This document shows positions 32,540 to 41,568 of a stretch of DNA of 64,000 nucleotides, one piece after another. Under the pieces are notes generated by a model. The model did no database searches. It saw nothing but the letters and a program-made list of their open reading frames with translations, and was not told the DNA's origin. Each line of letters starts with the position of its first letter. Position 1 is the first letter of the stretch. A program made the translations under genes and the position numbers. The stretch is from Microthrixaceae bacterium (lineage in GTDB: Bacteria > Actinomycetota > Acidimicrobiia > Acidimicrobiales > Acidimicrobilacustridaceae): positions 62,001 through 126,000 of the forward strand of contig CANFHM010000001.1 of assembly GCA_947446975.1 (NCBI GenBank), in the 5' to 3' direction.

Positions 32540-34576
32540 ATCAGCACCTACGTCGGCTACCTGCTCGCCGGACTCGGCGGCGGGGCGGTCATCGCCTCGC
32601 TCGCCCTCGGCCTGATCCTGACCCACCGGTCCTCGGGGGTCATCAACTTCGCGCACGCCGCCATGGGCGTCTACGTGGCGTTCGCCTATTTCGAGTTCCG
32701 TGAGACCGGCGACTGGGTGCTCCCGATCATCGGCCTGCCCGAACGGGTGCATCTGCTGAGTCGGCCCACCCTGGGAACGGCGCTCACGTTCGCCATCCTG
32801 CTCGCCGCCCTGCTCGGCGTCCTCGTGCATCTGCTGGTCTTCCGACCCCTGCGTCGATCCTCGGCGCTGGCCCGTGTGGTGGCGGCGCTCGGCCTGATGC
32901 TCTACCTGCAGGAGATCGTGCGCCTGCGGTTCCCGGTCAGCGGCGCAGCGGTGGTGGCCCATCGCCCGGTGCTGCCCGATGCCCCGGTGCGCGTGTTCGG
33001 CACCGCGGTCACCGAGAACCGGCTCCTGCTGGCCGCATTCGCCATCGTGGTCGCCGCTGCGCTCACCGCGGTGTTCCGCTTCACCCGGTTCGGTCTGGCC
33101 ACCCGGGCCGCGGAGGGCAACGAGAAGGGTGCGCTGCTGCTCGGCATCGCCCCCGACCGGCTGGCCGGGGTGTGCTGGGCCATCGCCTCGGTGCTCGCCG
33201 GTCTCGCCGTCATCCTCATCGAACCCATCGCCGGGCTGAGCCCCACCACCTCCCTGCTCGTCATCCCTGCGCTGGCCGCCGCCATGATCGCCAGCCTGCA
33301 TTCCTTCGCCCTCGCCACGATCGCCGGGCTCGCCATCGGCATGGCCCAGTCGCTGCTGCTCGGATGGGCGGTGCGACCCGACACCCATGTCATCCCCGGA
33401 TGGCTGCCCACCACCGGGCTCCAGCAGCTCATCCCCGCCATCGTCATCATCGTGGTGCTGATCCGCAACGGCGATGCACTTCCCGATCGATCAGCAGTGG
33501 CATCCCGACGTCTCCCGCCCTCACCCCGACCCCGCCATGTCACGCCATGGACGATCGGGCTCGTCGCCGTGGTCTCCATCGCGCTCGTCACGGTGGGCGC
33601 CGGATACCGCCATGCACTCATCGTGTCGATGATCTTCGGGCTGCTGGCGCTGTCGGTGGTGGTGCTCACCGGCTACAGCGGACAGATCTCCCTCGCCCAG
33701 CTGGCCTTCGCCGGGGTGGCCGGATTCGCGGCCATCAGACTCACCGAGCATCACATCCCGTTCCCGATCGCCCTCGTGCTGGCCTCGGTGCTCGCCACGA
33801 TCATCGGCGTGCTGGTCGGCTGGCCGGCCACCCGGGTGCGGGGCATGAGTCTCGCCATCGCCACGCTGGCTCTGGCCGTCGCCATCGAGGGGCTGGTGCT
33901 CGCCAGCACGGCGCTGTCCAACGGTCAGGCCGGGTCCGCCGCACCGCGTCCGTACCTGTTCGGCATCGATGTCGGCATCGGTGCCGCCGGCGACGCCAAC
34001 TTCCGGCCGGCCTTCGGCTTCCTGTGCCTCGGTGTGCTCACCCTCGCCTGTCTCGCTGTGGCGAACCTGCGCCGCAACCGCACCGGACTGCGCTGGCTGG
34101 CGGTGCGGGCCAACGAACGTGCGGCGGCCGCCGCCGGCATCGACGTCACGAGGGCCAAGCTCGGCGCCTTCGCCGTTTCCTCGTTCCTGGCCGGTCTGTG
34201 CGGTGTGCTGATGGCCTTCTCGGTCACCACGTTGTCGCCCACCTCGTTCGTGGTGATCGGCTCACTCGTCGCCGTGGCCATGACCTACCTCGCAGGCGTG
34301 TCCAGCGTGGGCGGCGCCCTGCTGGCCGGCGTGCTGGCCCAGTCCGGCATCCTCGTCACCACGATCAACGAGGCGAGCGGCTCGGACTCCTCGAGGTCGG
34401 TCTTCGCCATCAGCGGCCTGGCGCTCATCCTCGCCGCCATCTGGGCGCCGGAGGGCATCACCGGCCTGGTGCGGGCACGACTCACCCGCCCCGCCGCAGC
34501 GAGCACACCGCCCACAGCACCGATCACGGCAGCCGCCATCCCGGATGGCACGACCGCACCGGCGGGTGAGTCATGA
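32540..34576 (+). CDS. Fused LivH-LivM permease with apparent AUC start
   Basis: A 678-residue permease joining the two membrane subunits of the Liv transporter. LivH-type features come first: [35 protein letters not shown], then eight membrane segments; the LivM half begins near residue 335 with [20 protein letters not shown]. The family N-terminus extends upstream of the first ATG (32663) and reaches ATC at 32540, which has a perfect GGAGG 5 nt upstream and lies 22 nt after the livK stop. No ATG, GTG or TTG exists in between. So the start appears to be a non-canonical AUC unless the base is an error. The ATGA overlap with livG is normal. Confidence 0.88.
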   Translation: MSTYVGYLLAGLGGGAVIASLALGLILTHRSSGVINFAHAAMGVYVAFAYFEFRETGDWVLPIIGLPERVHLLSRPTLGTALTFAILLAALLGVLVHLLVFRPLRRSSALARVVAALGLMLYLQEIVRLRFPVSGAAVVAHRPVLPDAPVRVFGTAVTENRLLLAAFAIVVAAALTAVFRFTRFGLATRAAEGNEKGALLLGIAPDRLAGVCWAIASVLAGLAVILIEPIAGLSPTTSLLVIPALAAAMIASLHSFALATIAGLAIGMAQSLLLGWAVRPDTHVIPGWLPTTGLQQLIPAIVIIVVLIRNGDALPDRSAVASRRLPPSPRPRHVTPWTIGLVAVVSIALVTVGAGYRHALIVSMIFGLLALSVVVLTGYSGQISLAQLAFAGVAGFAAIRLTEHHIPFPIALVLASVLATIIGVLVGWPATRVRGMSLAIATLALAVAIEGLVLASTALSNGQAGSAAPRPYLFGIDVGIGAAGDANFRPAFGFLCLGVLTLACLAVANLRRNRTGLRWLAVRANERAAAAAGIDVTRAKLGAFAVSSFLAGLCGVLMAFSVTTLSPTSFVVIGSLVAVAMTYLAGVSSVGGALLAGVLAQSGILVTTINEASGSDSSRSVFAISGLALILAAIWAPEGITGLVRARLTRPAAASTPPTAPITAAAIPDGTTAPAGES

Positions 34577-35334
34577 CCCTCCTCGACGTCGACCGACTCA
34601 GTGTGCGCCATGGGGTGATGCTGGCCCTCGACGGTGTCCGGCTGCAGGTCGACGAGGGACGGATCGTCGGGCTGATCGGACCGAACGGCGCCGGCAAGAC
34701 CACGTTCATCGACACCCTCACCGGCTTCACCCGCGCGGCCGACGGTCGGATCACCTTCGACGGTCGGGACCTCACCCGGGCGCCCGCCCATCAACGCTCG
34801 CGGGCCGGTCTCGTGCGCACGTTCCAGTCGCTCGAACTGTTCGACGACATGACCGTGCTCGACAACCTTGCCGTGAGCACCCGCACCCCATCGCTGTGGG
34901 GCACGATCACCGACGCGCTGTGGCCGAGATCGGACGATCTCACCGACGCCCATCGCGTCCTCGACCTGCTCGAGCTGTGGCCGGTGGCTGATCGACTCCC
35001 CGGTGAGCTCTCCAACGGCCAGCGGCACATGGTGGCGCTCGGCCGGGCGCTGGCCTCTCGCCCCCGCCTCCTCCTGCTCGACGAACCGGCAGCCGGACTC
35101 GACCCTGCCGAGACCCGGGAACTCGCCGACACCCTGCGCCGACTCCCGTCGATCGGCACCACGGTGCTCGTGGTGGATCACGACATGTCGCTCATCATGG
35201 GCGTCTGCGACATCGTGCATGTGCTCGACTTCGGCAAGGTCGTGGCCAGCGGTACACCCGAGCAGGTGCGTCACAACCCGAAGGTGATCGCCGCCTATCT
35301 CGGCCGACCACCGGCACCCGGGGAGCGACCATGA
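34573..35334 (+). CDS. livG: ABC transporter ATP-binding protein (LivG-type)
   Basis: A 253-residue ATPase. Walker [11 protein letters not shown] is near residue 36, the signature is [15 protein letters not shown] (SNGQ variant common in LivG), Walker [14 protein letters not shown], and the switch His is in [11 protein letters not shown]. It overlaps the permease gene and livF by 4 nt each. It energises uptake together with LivF and the fused permease. Confidence 0.95.
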   Translation: MTLLDVDRLSVRHGVMLALDGVRLQVDEGRIVGLIGPNGAGKTTFIDTLTGFTRAADGRITFDGRDLTRAPAHQRSRAGLVRTFQSLELFDDMTVLDNLAVSTRTPSLWGTITDALWPRSDDLTDAHRVLDLLELWPVADRLPGELSNGQRHMVALGRALASRPRLLLLDEPAAGLDPAETRELADTLRRLPSIGTTVLVVDHDMSLIMGVCDIVHVLDFGKVVASGTPEQVRHNPKVIAAYLGRPPAPGERP

Positions 35335-36062
35335 GCGCCGAGGAGCTGCTCCGACTCGACGGCGTCAGCGCCGGTCATGACGGCACCGCAGTGGTGCACG
35401 AGGTGGATCTCGTCGTGCGAACGGGGCAGATCGTCGCGCTGATCGGTTCCAACGGCGCCGGCAAGAGCACGACCCTGCTCACCATCTCCGGGATCCTGCC
35501 GCTCATGGGCGGCTCGATCACCCTGTTCGGCACCCGCAGTGCGCCCCGGCGCCGCAGCTCCAACGCCGAGGTGTGGCGGCGGGCCCGACTCGGTCTTGCC
35601 CATGTGCCCGAGGACCGGGGTCTGTTCAACGAGCTGACCGCCATGGAGAACCTGCGCCTCGGTCAGCCCCGTCGCGGCGGGGGCCGTTCACTGGAGCAGG
35701 TCCTCGAGTGGTTCCCCCAGCTCACCGGGGTGCTCGGCCGGCGCGCCGGACTGCTCTCGGGCGGGGAGCAGCAGATGCTCGCCATGGCCCGGGCCCTGCT
35801 GAGCGATCCCCCGCTGCTGCTGGTCGATGAGCTGAGCCTCGGCCTCGCCCCGATGGTGGTCGAGCAGCTGCTGGAGGTGCTGCGCACGATCGCCTCCGAG
35901 ACCGGCACCGGGATCCTCGTGGTGGAACAGCATGTGCAGCTCGTGCTCGACATCGCCGACCGGGCGGCGCTCATGCGGCAGGGCCGGATCCTGTTCGACG
36001 GCACCGCCGCCGAGCTGAAACAGCGTCCCGAGCTGCTGGAGTCCGGCTACCTCGGCGACTAG
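35331..36062 (+). CDS. livF: ABC transporter ATP-binding protein (LivF-type)
   Basis: A 243-residue second ATPase of the Liv-type importer. Walker A GSNGAGKSTT near residue 40, signature LSGGEQQMLAMARAL, Walker B LLLVDELSLGLAP and the VVEQHVQLVLDIAD switch are all as in LivF. Residues 62-75 hold an extra Arg/Ser-rich stretch (TRSAPRRRSSNAEV) not typical of the short family. Its TAG stop overlaps the stop of the convergent SDR gene (CTAG), so the two transcripts overlap tail to tail. Confidence 0.95.
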   Translation: MSAEELLRLDGVSAGHDGTAVVHEVDLVVRTGQIVALIGSNGAGKSTTLLTISGILPLMGGSITLFGTRSAPRRRSSNAEVWRRARLGLAHVPEDRGLFNELTAMENLRLGQPRRGGGRSLEQVLEWFPQLTGVLGRRAGLLSGGEQQMLAMARALLSDPPLLLVDELSLGLAPMVVEQLLEVLRTIASETGTGILVVEQHVQLVLDIADRAALMRQGRILFDGTAAELKQRPELLESGYLGD

Positions 36063-36805
36063 ATCAGGCCGCGGGCGGCACCGCCGTCCACCAGCAACGA
36101 CGTGCCGGTGATGAACCGGGCCTGTTCGCTGCACAGGAACGCCGCCGCCGCACCGAAGTCGGCGGGATCGCCCACGATGCCGGCGGGGATGTCGGCGGCG
36201 AGCGCATCGAGCTGATCGGCGTGGAGACTGCGGAGCCGATCGGTGAGGTGGCTGCCGGGCTGGATGGAGTTCACCGTGACGCCGTCGGCGGCGATCTCGG
36301 TGGCGAGGGTCTTGAGGAATCCGGTGACCCCGGTGCGGGCCGTGACCGACGCCGCCAGGAACGGGATGGGCTGGCGCACGCCGATCGATGTGATGGCGAG
36401 GATGCGACCCCAGCGCTGCTCGCGCATCGACGGCACGACGGCGAGACTCATGGCGATGGTGGAGAGCAGGTTCAGCTCGATGGCCGAGCGGTAGTCATCG
36501 AGCGAGGCCGAGGTGGCGGTGCCCCCGGGTGGCCCGCCGGCGTTGGCGACGAGGATGTCGATGCCACCGAGTCGTTCCATGGCCTCGGTCACGAACCCGC
36601 TGGCCCCATCGGCGCTGCTCACGTCGGCGCGGATGGCGACCACCCCGGGGCCGAGCAGCGCTGCGGCCTGCGCCAATCGCTCGGGATCCCGACCGCAGAT
36701 CGCCACCTGCACACCCTCGTCGACCAACGCCCTCGCCGTGGCCAGGCCGAGGCCAGCGGTGGCCGCCGCGACGGCCGCTCGTCGGTTTCGCAGTCCGAGA
36801 TCCAT
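36059..36805 (-). CDS. Short-chain dehydrogenase/reductase
   Basis: A 248-residue SDR. The start ATG at 36805 gives the standard DLGLRNRRAAVAAATAGLGL entry with the Rossmann TxxxGxG-type motif (here AATAGLGLATA); NAGGPPGG replaces the usual NNAG and a Ser-Tyr-Lys triad in the classical YxxxK form is not seen (the helix reads VTARTGVTGFLKTLATE), a feature of the BacC/3-oxoacyl-reductase-like subgroup in which Tyr is lost. Cofactor and substrate unknown. It is convergent with livF and divergent from the carotenoid-oxygenase gene, sharing the intergenic region with a copy of the palindrome. Confidence 0.88.
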   Translation of the reverse strand: MDLGLRNRRAAVAAATAGLGLATARALVDEGVQVAICGRDPERLAQAAALLGPGVVAIRADVSSADGASGFVTEAMERLGGIDILVANAGGPPGGTATSASLDDYRSAIELNLLSTIAMSLAVVPSMREQRWGRILAITSIGVRQPIPFLAASVTARTGVTGFLKTLATEIAADGVTVNSIQPGSHLTDRLRSLHADQLDALAADIPAGIVGDPADFGAAAAFLCSEQARFITGTSLLVDGGAARGLI

Positions 36806-36879
36806 GGACAGGTGTCTACCCCAGGATGCGGCCCGCCGCAGGGAACAGACGCCCGGACGACGCACCGGCATGCTGATGC

Positions 36880-36892
36880 TGAACGGTGTTAA
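36880..36892. promoter_or_regulatory. 13-bp inverted-repeat operator candidate (carotenoid oxygenase 1 / SDR)
   Basis: TGAAC-GGT-GTTAA, one mismatch from a perfect palindrome, 32 nt before the ATG at 36925, in the divergent promoter region with the SDR gene. Confidence 0.58.
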
Positions 36893-36924
36893 CCTCGGCG
36901 TTCCCGACAGCGCGGAGGAGCATC

Positions 36925-38346
36925 ATGAGTCAGACCGATCTCTACACCGGACATGTCGTCGCCATCGATGACCAGCCCGATCTCGCCGGCAACCTGTTCC
37001 CCGTCGCCACCGAGAACGACATCGCCGGACTCCGCATCACCGGCGCGCTCCCGGCGGGTCTGCGCGGTTCGTTCGTGCGCAACGGCCCGAACCCCATGTT
37101 CGACCCCATCGGTCGCTACCACATGTTCGACGGCGACGGCATGCTGCACCGCATCGAGTTCGCCGACGGCACCGCCTCGTATCGCAACCGTTGGATCCGC
37201 TCCCGGGGGCTGCGCGCCGAGGTCGGTCTCGGTCGGGCGGTGTATCCCGGCCTGAGCGATGTCATGAACATGCCCGACGCCTCGCTGGTCGGCGACGCCG
37301 GTCCGGTGAAGAACCCCGCCAACACCCACATCATCCGCCATGCCGGCAAGCACCTGGCGCTCTGGGAGGGTGGTCTGCCCACCGAGGTCACCGCCGAGCT
37401 CGACACCATCGGCGAGTACACCTTCGACGGAAGGCTGCGCGGTGCCATGACCGCCCACCCCCGCCTCGACGCCCGCACCGGCGAGATGTTCTTCTTCGCC
37501 TACTCGGTGTTCGAACCGGTCATCCGCTACTACGTCGTCGACGCCTCCGGTGCGCTCGTGCATCAGGCGGTGCTCGACATCCCCGCCCCGGTGATGATGC
37601 ACGACTTCGTCATCACCGAGCATCACGCCGTGTTCCTCGACTCACCCCTCGTGTTCGATCTCGAGAACCTCGGCAAGGGTTCGCTGGTCAGCTGGAAGCG
37701 CGAGAACGGCACCCGCATCGGGGTGCTCCCCCGCTACGGCACCGCCGAGGAGATCCGCTGGTTCGAGATCGACCCGGGCCACGTGCAGCATTTCTGGAAC
37801 GGCTGGGCCGACGGCGATCGCATCGAGTTCTCCGGCACCCGGTTCGCCCGTCCCGACTTCGGGCTCGAGGGCACCGAGGAGACCGCCGACCGGAACGTCC
37901 CGCCCTATCCCACCCGGTTCTGGGTGGATCTCGCCGCCGGCACCGCCGGTTGGGAGCAGTTCGATGACCTCGGTGGCGACTTCGCCCGGGTCAACGACGA
38001 CCTCACCGGCCTGCGAACCCGCCATCACTACATGGCCGCCGCCGTGCATCCCGACCGTCGTCTCGGTGATTTCGACAGCATCGTGGCCTACGACGATGTC
38101 ACCGGTGCCCGGGCGGTGTGGAACGCCGGCACCACGGGCCATGTCGGCGAGAGCGTGTTCGCCCCCGATCCCGATGGCAGCGCCGAGAACGACGGCTGGC
38201 TCATCAACGCCGTGTATGACTCCGACACCGACGCCACCGACATCTGCGTGCTCGACGCCCGCGATGTCGCCGCCGGACCGATCGCCCGCGTGCATCTGCC
38301 CACCCGCATGCCGTTCGGGTTCCACGCCAACTGGTTCGGCGCCTGA
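36925..38346 (+). CDS. Carotenoid cleavage oxygenase family protein (RPE65-like)
   Basis: A 473-residue seven-bladed propeller iron oxygenase that cleaves a double bond of carotenoids, apocarotenoids or stilbenes. ATG at 36925 has GGAGGAG 4 nt upstream. The N-terminal signature GSFVRNGPNPMFDP is textbook. The four iron-binding His are present: His178 (TAHPRLD), His226 (MMHDFVITEHH), His289 (VQHFWNGW) and His467 (FGFHANW). LGxG-type WEGGLPTEV also fits. The gene is complete. It is convergent with a second, divergent family member. Confidence 0.96.
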   Translation: MSQTDLYTGHVVAIDDQPDLAGNLFPVATENDIAGLRITGALPAGLRGSFVRNGPNPMFDPIGRYHMFDGDGMLHRIEFADGTASYRNRWIRSRGLRAEVGLGRAVYPGLSDVMNMPDASLVGDAGPVKNPANTHIIRHAGKHLALWEGGLPTEVTAELDTIGEYTFDGRLRGAMTAHPRLDARTGEMFFFAYSVFEPVIRYYVVDASGALVHQAVLDIPAPVMMHDFVITEHHAVFLDSPLVFDLENLGKGSLVSWKRENGTRIGVLPRYGTAEEIRWFEIDPGHVQHFWNGWADGDRIEFSGTRFARPDFGLEGTEETADRNVPPYPTRFWVDLAAGTAGWEQFDDLGGDFARVNDDLTGLRTRHHYMAAAVHPDRRLGDFDSIVAYDDVTGARAVWNAGTTGHVGESVFAPDPDGSAENDGWLINAVYDSDTDATDICVLDARDVAAGPIARVHLPTRMPFGFHANWFGA

Positions 38347-38380
38347 CCCCACCCGGTCAGCGCCGACCCCGCCCGATCAG
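38341..38380. repeat. Two 20-bp repeats spanning convergent stops
   Basis: The sequences 38341-38360 and 38361-38380 match at about 16 of 20 bases. The first contains the TGA of carotenoid oxygenase 1 and the second the stop (TCA on the + strand) of carotenoid oxygenase 2. Confidence 0.55.
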
Positions 38381-40098
38381 AACAGTTCGTCGCACTCCCG
38401 GGCCACCTCGCGGATGGCGCCGTGGAACTCCTCGGGCACGCTGGCCATGACCTCATCGGAGAGCTCGTCGGAGAATCGCAGGCGTTCGGCATCGACCAGG
38501 TCGTGATGGGCGGGCATCCAGGCCGAGTGCAGCAGCAGCGGCACACATTCGCGATCGGTGCCCCTGAGCACGGCGATGGGCCCGTTGCCCACGGCTGCGG
38601 CGTCGAACAGTTCCACCCGGAAGCCGTCGTCGGACAGCACCGGCTGCACCACATAGCCGTCGTGCCCACCGGGTTCGCCACCGGCGTAGGCGCTGTGCGA
38701 GGCATTGGTGCCGCAGTCGCGCGGAGCGAACGTGGGTGAGGTGATGTGGTCGCCGAGGTCGGTGTAGTCCCAGCGCGCCTTCAACGCCATGGAGCCGCGC
38801 TCGAAGGTGGCCAGCGAGCCGGGTGTCTCCTCGCGGAGCTGATCGAGATCGATCCGCCCCTCGTAGAGCTTCGCCGCCCGCTGCGAGATGTTGCCGGGCC
38901 GACAGCCCTGATAGGTCACGTGATGGAGCGTGGGACGGGACATGCCCTCGGTGGACCAGTCCATCGCCGAGAGCTGCAGGTTGAAGTTCCAGTCCTCACG
39001 ATGCACACCGCGCTCGATGGCCCGACCGGTGTCGGGGTCGAACAGCACCTCGACGATCGATTCCGGCGCCATCGCCATGTTGTAGAGACCGACGGCCGCC
39101 GGATCGATGGGCCGGCCATGCACATCGAGATCATCGGGCTTGAGGTAGAGGGCGAGATCCATGAGGTCCATGCCCTCCCACACCACCGAGATGCCATCGG
39201 AGTCGTCCCACCGGCCATAGAAGTGACCGCTGGGCGGGGCCATCATGATGGTGATCGGCGCCACCGGCGAGCCGCTGGGCAGCCCGTCGAGCTGCTCCTT
39301 GCGGATGAGCCACACCGGCACCTCGTGGTCGATGGTGAGCTCGCGGTCGCCGCCGAACATCTCGGCGGGGTCGGGCTTGAAGTTGCCGGAGTCGGCGAGG
39401 ATGAGCCAGTCGCGGGTCTGGCTCACTGTGTGGGTCGAACCCCCGAAGACCACGCCGTCGAGCGGCCAGTACCGCACCTGTGTGCCATCGGCGGCGTCGT
39501 AGCGCACCACGGCGGGGCGCATCCCGAAGGTGGGTTCGAAGACGAAGTCGAGCTTGACGCTCCACATGCAGTCGCGATCGGGGTCGGCCACGGGATGGGC
39601 CGAGGAGAGCAGGAACGGCAGCACGCCGCCCATCGGCATCGACCCACCACCCCAGCTGTCGCGATGACCGACCTCGGCCACGAACTCGAGCGTGCCCGGA
39701 TGCAGTTCGATCGGACGACCGGCGTCCCAGGTGGTGTAGAGCCGTCCGCCCCACGGCAGTGGTGCGGTGTTGGAGGCGTTGGCCGGACCGAGCACCGACT
39801 GATAGCCGGTGCCGCTGGTGGTGAACTGCTCGGGCAGACGGTCCCAGAGCCGCTTGCCCGGCGACTGGATGGAGCGCGACTGCCAGGCGAACCGACCCGG
39901 CGCAGCACCACGGGTGCCCGGTTCGAGCGACAGCCGACAGATCGCACCCCAGTCGAAGATGGCGTACTCCATCGGCGTGCAGCGCTGGGGGCTCGAGAAC
40001 ACCATCTCGCCGCTGATATCGGTGGGCCATGTGCCGGCCACCACCTCGAGCTCGAAATCGGCGTGTGGTGCCGTGGTCAGACTGCGCGGCGTCGGCAT
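38377..40098 (-). CDS. Divergent carotenoid cleavage oxygenase family protein
   Basis: A 573-residue, longer relative of the carotenoid oxygenases. ATG at 40098 has GGAGGGG about 3 nt upstream. The fold markers are NTAPLPWGGRLYTTWDAGRP near residue 110 and putative iron ligands His168 (SSAHPVAD), His223 (GGSTHTVSQ), His292 (PSGHFYGRW) and His531/532 (MPAHHDL). The spacing matches the family's four-His pattern, but the N-terminal PNP signature is changed (VFSSPQRCTPMEY). Its substrate probably differs from that of its neighbour. Divergent from the Dabb gene; the intergenic region contains the perfect palindrome. Confidence 0.83.
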   Translation of the reverse strand: MPTPRSLTTAPHADFELEVVAGTWPTDISGEMVFSSPQRCTPMEYAIFDWGAICRLSLEPGTRGAAPGRFAWQSRSIQSPGKRLWDRLPEQFTTSGTGYQSVLGPANASNTAPLPWGGRLYTTWDAGRPIELHPGTLEFVAEVGHRDSWGGGSMPMGGVLPFLLSSAHPVADPDRDCMWSVKLDFVFEPTFGMRPAVVRYDAADGTQVRYWPLDGVVFGGSTHTVSQTRDWLILADSGNFKPDPAEMFGGDRELTIDHEVPVWLIRKEQLDGLPSGSPVAPITIMMAPPSGHFYGRWDDSDGISVVWEGMDLMDLALYLKPDDLDVHGRPIDPAAVGLYNMAMAPESIVEVLFDPDTGRAIERGVHREDWNFNLQLSAMDWSTEGMSRPTLHHVTYQGCRPGNISQRAAKLYEGRIDLDQLREETPGSLATFERGSMALKARWDYTDLGDHITSPTFAPRDCGTNASHSAYAGGEPGGHDGYVVQPVLSDDGFRVELFDAAAVGNGPIAVLRGTDRECVPLLLHSAWMPAHHDLVDAERLRFSDELSDEVMASVPEEFHGAIREVARECDELF

Positions 40099-40135
40099 GG
40101 TCCCCTCCTGCCATGATCCCGTGTCCAGCAGTTGC

Positions 40136-40148
40136 TGAACGGCGTTCA
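40136..40148. promoter_or_regulatory. 13-bp perfect palindromic operator candidate (carotenoid oxygenase 2 / Dabb)
   Basis: TGAAC-GGC-GTTCA, a perfect inverted repeat with 3-nt spacer and the best copy in the window, 38 nt upstream of carotenoid oxygenase 2 and 51 nt upstream of the Dabb gene. Confidence 0.62.
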
Positions 40149-40187
40149 CCACCGTATCGGAAGAACACTGCGCCGTCCGGCGCCCGC

Positions 40188-40193
40188 TACCGT
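40188..40193 (+). promoter_or_regulatory. -10 box of the Dabb gene (leaderless)
   Basis: TACCGT lies 6 nt before the ATG at 40200. Confidence 0.42.
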
Positions 40194-40199
40194 GGCCCG

Positions 40200-40499
40200 A
40201 TGTTCCGTCACACCGTGATGTTCCGCTGGTCCACCGCATCGACCCCCGAGCAGCGCTCGGCGCTCACCGCCGCACTGGCCCAGCTCCCGGCCGGCATCCC
40301 CACCATCCGCCGCTATCACGTCGGCCCCGATGCGGGCATCAACGACGGGAACTTCGACTTCGCGGTGGTCGCCGATTTCGACGATGTCGACGGCTATCTC
40401 GTGTACCGCGACCATCCCGAGCACCAGCGGGTGATCGTCGAACTGATCGCGCCGTTCGTCGAGACACGCGCTGCGGTGCAGTACGACCTCGGCGACTGA
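40200..40499 (+). CDS. Dabb (stress-responsive A/B barrel) protein
   Basis: A 99-residue dimeric alpha/beta-barrel protein (Dabb family). It starts FRHTVMFRW, contains the conserved HVGPDAG segment near residue 40 and FDFAVVADFDDVDGYLVYRDHPEHQRV. Members include plant polyketide cyclases and many bacterial proteins of unknown function near oxygenases. A role in binding or cyclising a product of the neighbouring carotenoid oxygenase is possible but only inferred. It shares a divergent promoter with that gene. Confidence 0.9.
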   Translation: MFRHTVMFRWSTASTPEQRSALTAALAQLPAGIPTIRRYHVGPDAGINDGNFDFAVVADFDDVDGYLVYRDHPEHQRVIVELIAPFVETRAAVQYDLGD

Positions 40500-40521
40500 C
40501 CATGTGCGTTCCGCGCCCCGC

Positions 40522-41526
40522 TCAGCGGCGGTCGGAGCGGTCCAGACGCAGCAGACGCCGGGCGTTGGCATCGAGTGCGGCGGCCAGGTCGGCGTCCCCC
40601 CAGGACGGATCGCGGGACTGATCCCACCCCGCCATGTTGGTGCCGGCCACGAGTCGGTCCCGGCCGAAGGTGGCCAGCAGGGCCGAGAGCGCACGGGGCC
40701 CTCCCACATGGGCGTCCCACCAGATCCGGCGCAGCCGCTGCTCGACCGCACCGGGTTCACGCAGTTCGGCGGGGCCCCATGGTCGGGTGCGGGCGGCATG
40801 CTCCATGCGTTCGGCCAGCCAGGAGGTGGCGCCACCACCATGGCTCACGCAGATGTCGAGCTGCGGATGCCGATCGAGCACACCGCCCAGCACCAGTGAC
40901 GTGACCGCGATGGTCTCCTCGTAGAGGAAGCCGAGCCAGAGATCGCCGTCGAAGCGTTCGAGCCGCGCATCTCGACGGGGTCGATCGATGCCGTCGGGCG
41001 CCGGATGCAGGAACACCGGGACATCGAGCTCGACGCAGGTGGCCCAGAACTCGTCGAATCCCGGATCATCGAGCGGACGACCGAGATCGGTGCCGAGATA
41101 GGGACCCACCAGTCCGAGCTCGCGCACCGATCGGACGAGTTCCGCACAGGCCCGGGCGGGATCCTGCATCGGCAGCTGGGCGAACCCGCGGATTCGATCG
41201 GGAGCGCGGGAGACGAGCGATGCCAGCTCATCGTTGTGGCGACGACAGAACTGGCCGGCCCAGTCGGCGTCCACATGGGAGAAGTACGTGAGGGGATTCG
41301 GTGAGAGCACCTGCAGGTCGATCCCCGCGGCATCCATGGCCCCGATCCGCAGATCCAGATCCATGAACGCGCTCCCGCGGTACCGGACACCGATCAGGTT
41401 GTAGCTCCCCACCCGGAAGCAGGTCGGCCGACCGGTGGCCGGATCACCGTCGTCGAGTTCGGGACCGAGCTCGCCGGCGGCGCCGAGCACGGACTCGAGC
41501 ACCACATGGGCATGGATGTCGATCAT
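40522..41526 (-). CDS. ACMSD-like amidohydrolase / decarboxylase
   Basis: A 334-residue metal-dependent hydrolase of the amidohydrolase_2 family, which includes ACMSD and resorcylate decarboxylases. DIHAHVV supplies the metal-binding HxH, VFLHPAPDG the next His near residue 170, VCVSHGGG near 226, and a terminal Asp is at GTNMAGWDQS. The loop insert (DGDPATGRPTCFRVG) is unusual. It is the last gene of the six-gene minus-strand operon, 32 nt after the acyl-CoA synthetase, and may decarboxylate or hydrolyse an intermediate. Confidence 0.9.
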   Translation of the reverse strand: MIDIHAHVVLESVLGAAGELGPELDDGDPATGRPTCFRVGSYNLIGVRYRGSAFMDLDLRIGAMDAAGIDLQVLSPNPLTYFSHVDADWAGQFCRRHNDELASLVSRAPDRIRGFAQLPMQDPARACAELVRSVRELGLVGPYLGTDLGRPLDDPGFDEFWATCVELDVPVFLHPAPDGIDRPRRDARLERFDGDLWLGFLYEETIAVTSLVLGGVLDRHPQLDICVSHGGGATSWLAERMEHAARTRPWGPAELREPGAVEQRLRRIWWDAHVGGPRALSALLATFGRDRLVAGTNMAGWDQSRDPSWGDADLAAALDANARRLLRLDRSDRR

Positions 41527-41535
41527 GGGGCCCCT

Positions 41536-41568
41536 CTCATGCGGATCTCATCGGGATCTCATGCGAAC
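41536..41568. repeat. Three 11-bp tandem repeats at a stop codon
   Basis: Units CTCATGCGGAT, CTCATCGGGAT and CTCATGCGAAC are adjacent. The stop of the acyl-CoA synthetase gene (TCA on the + strand at 41559) is inside the third unit. Confidence 0.6.
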
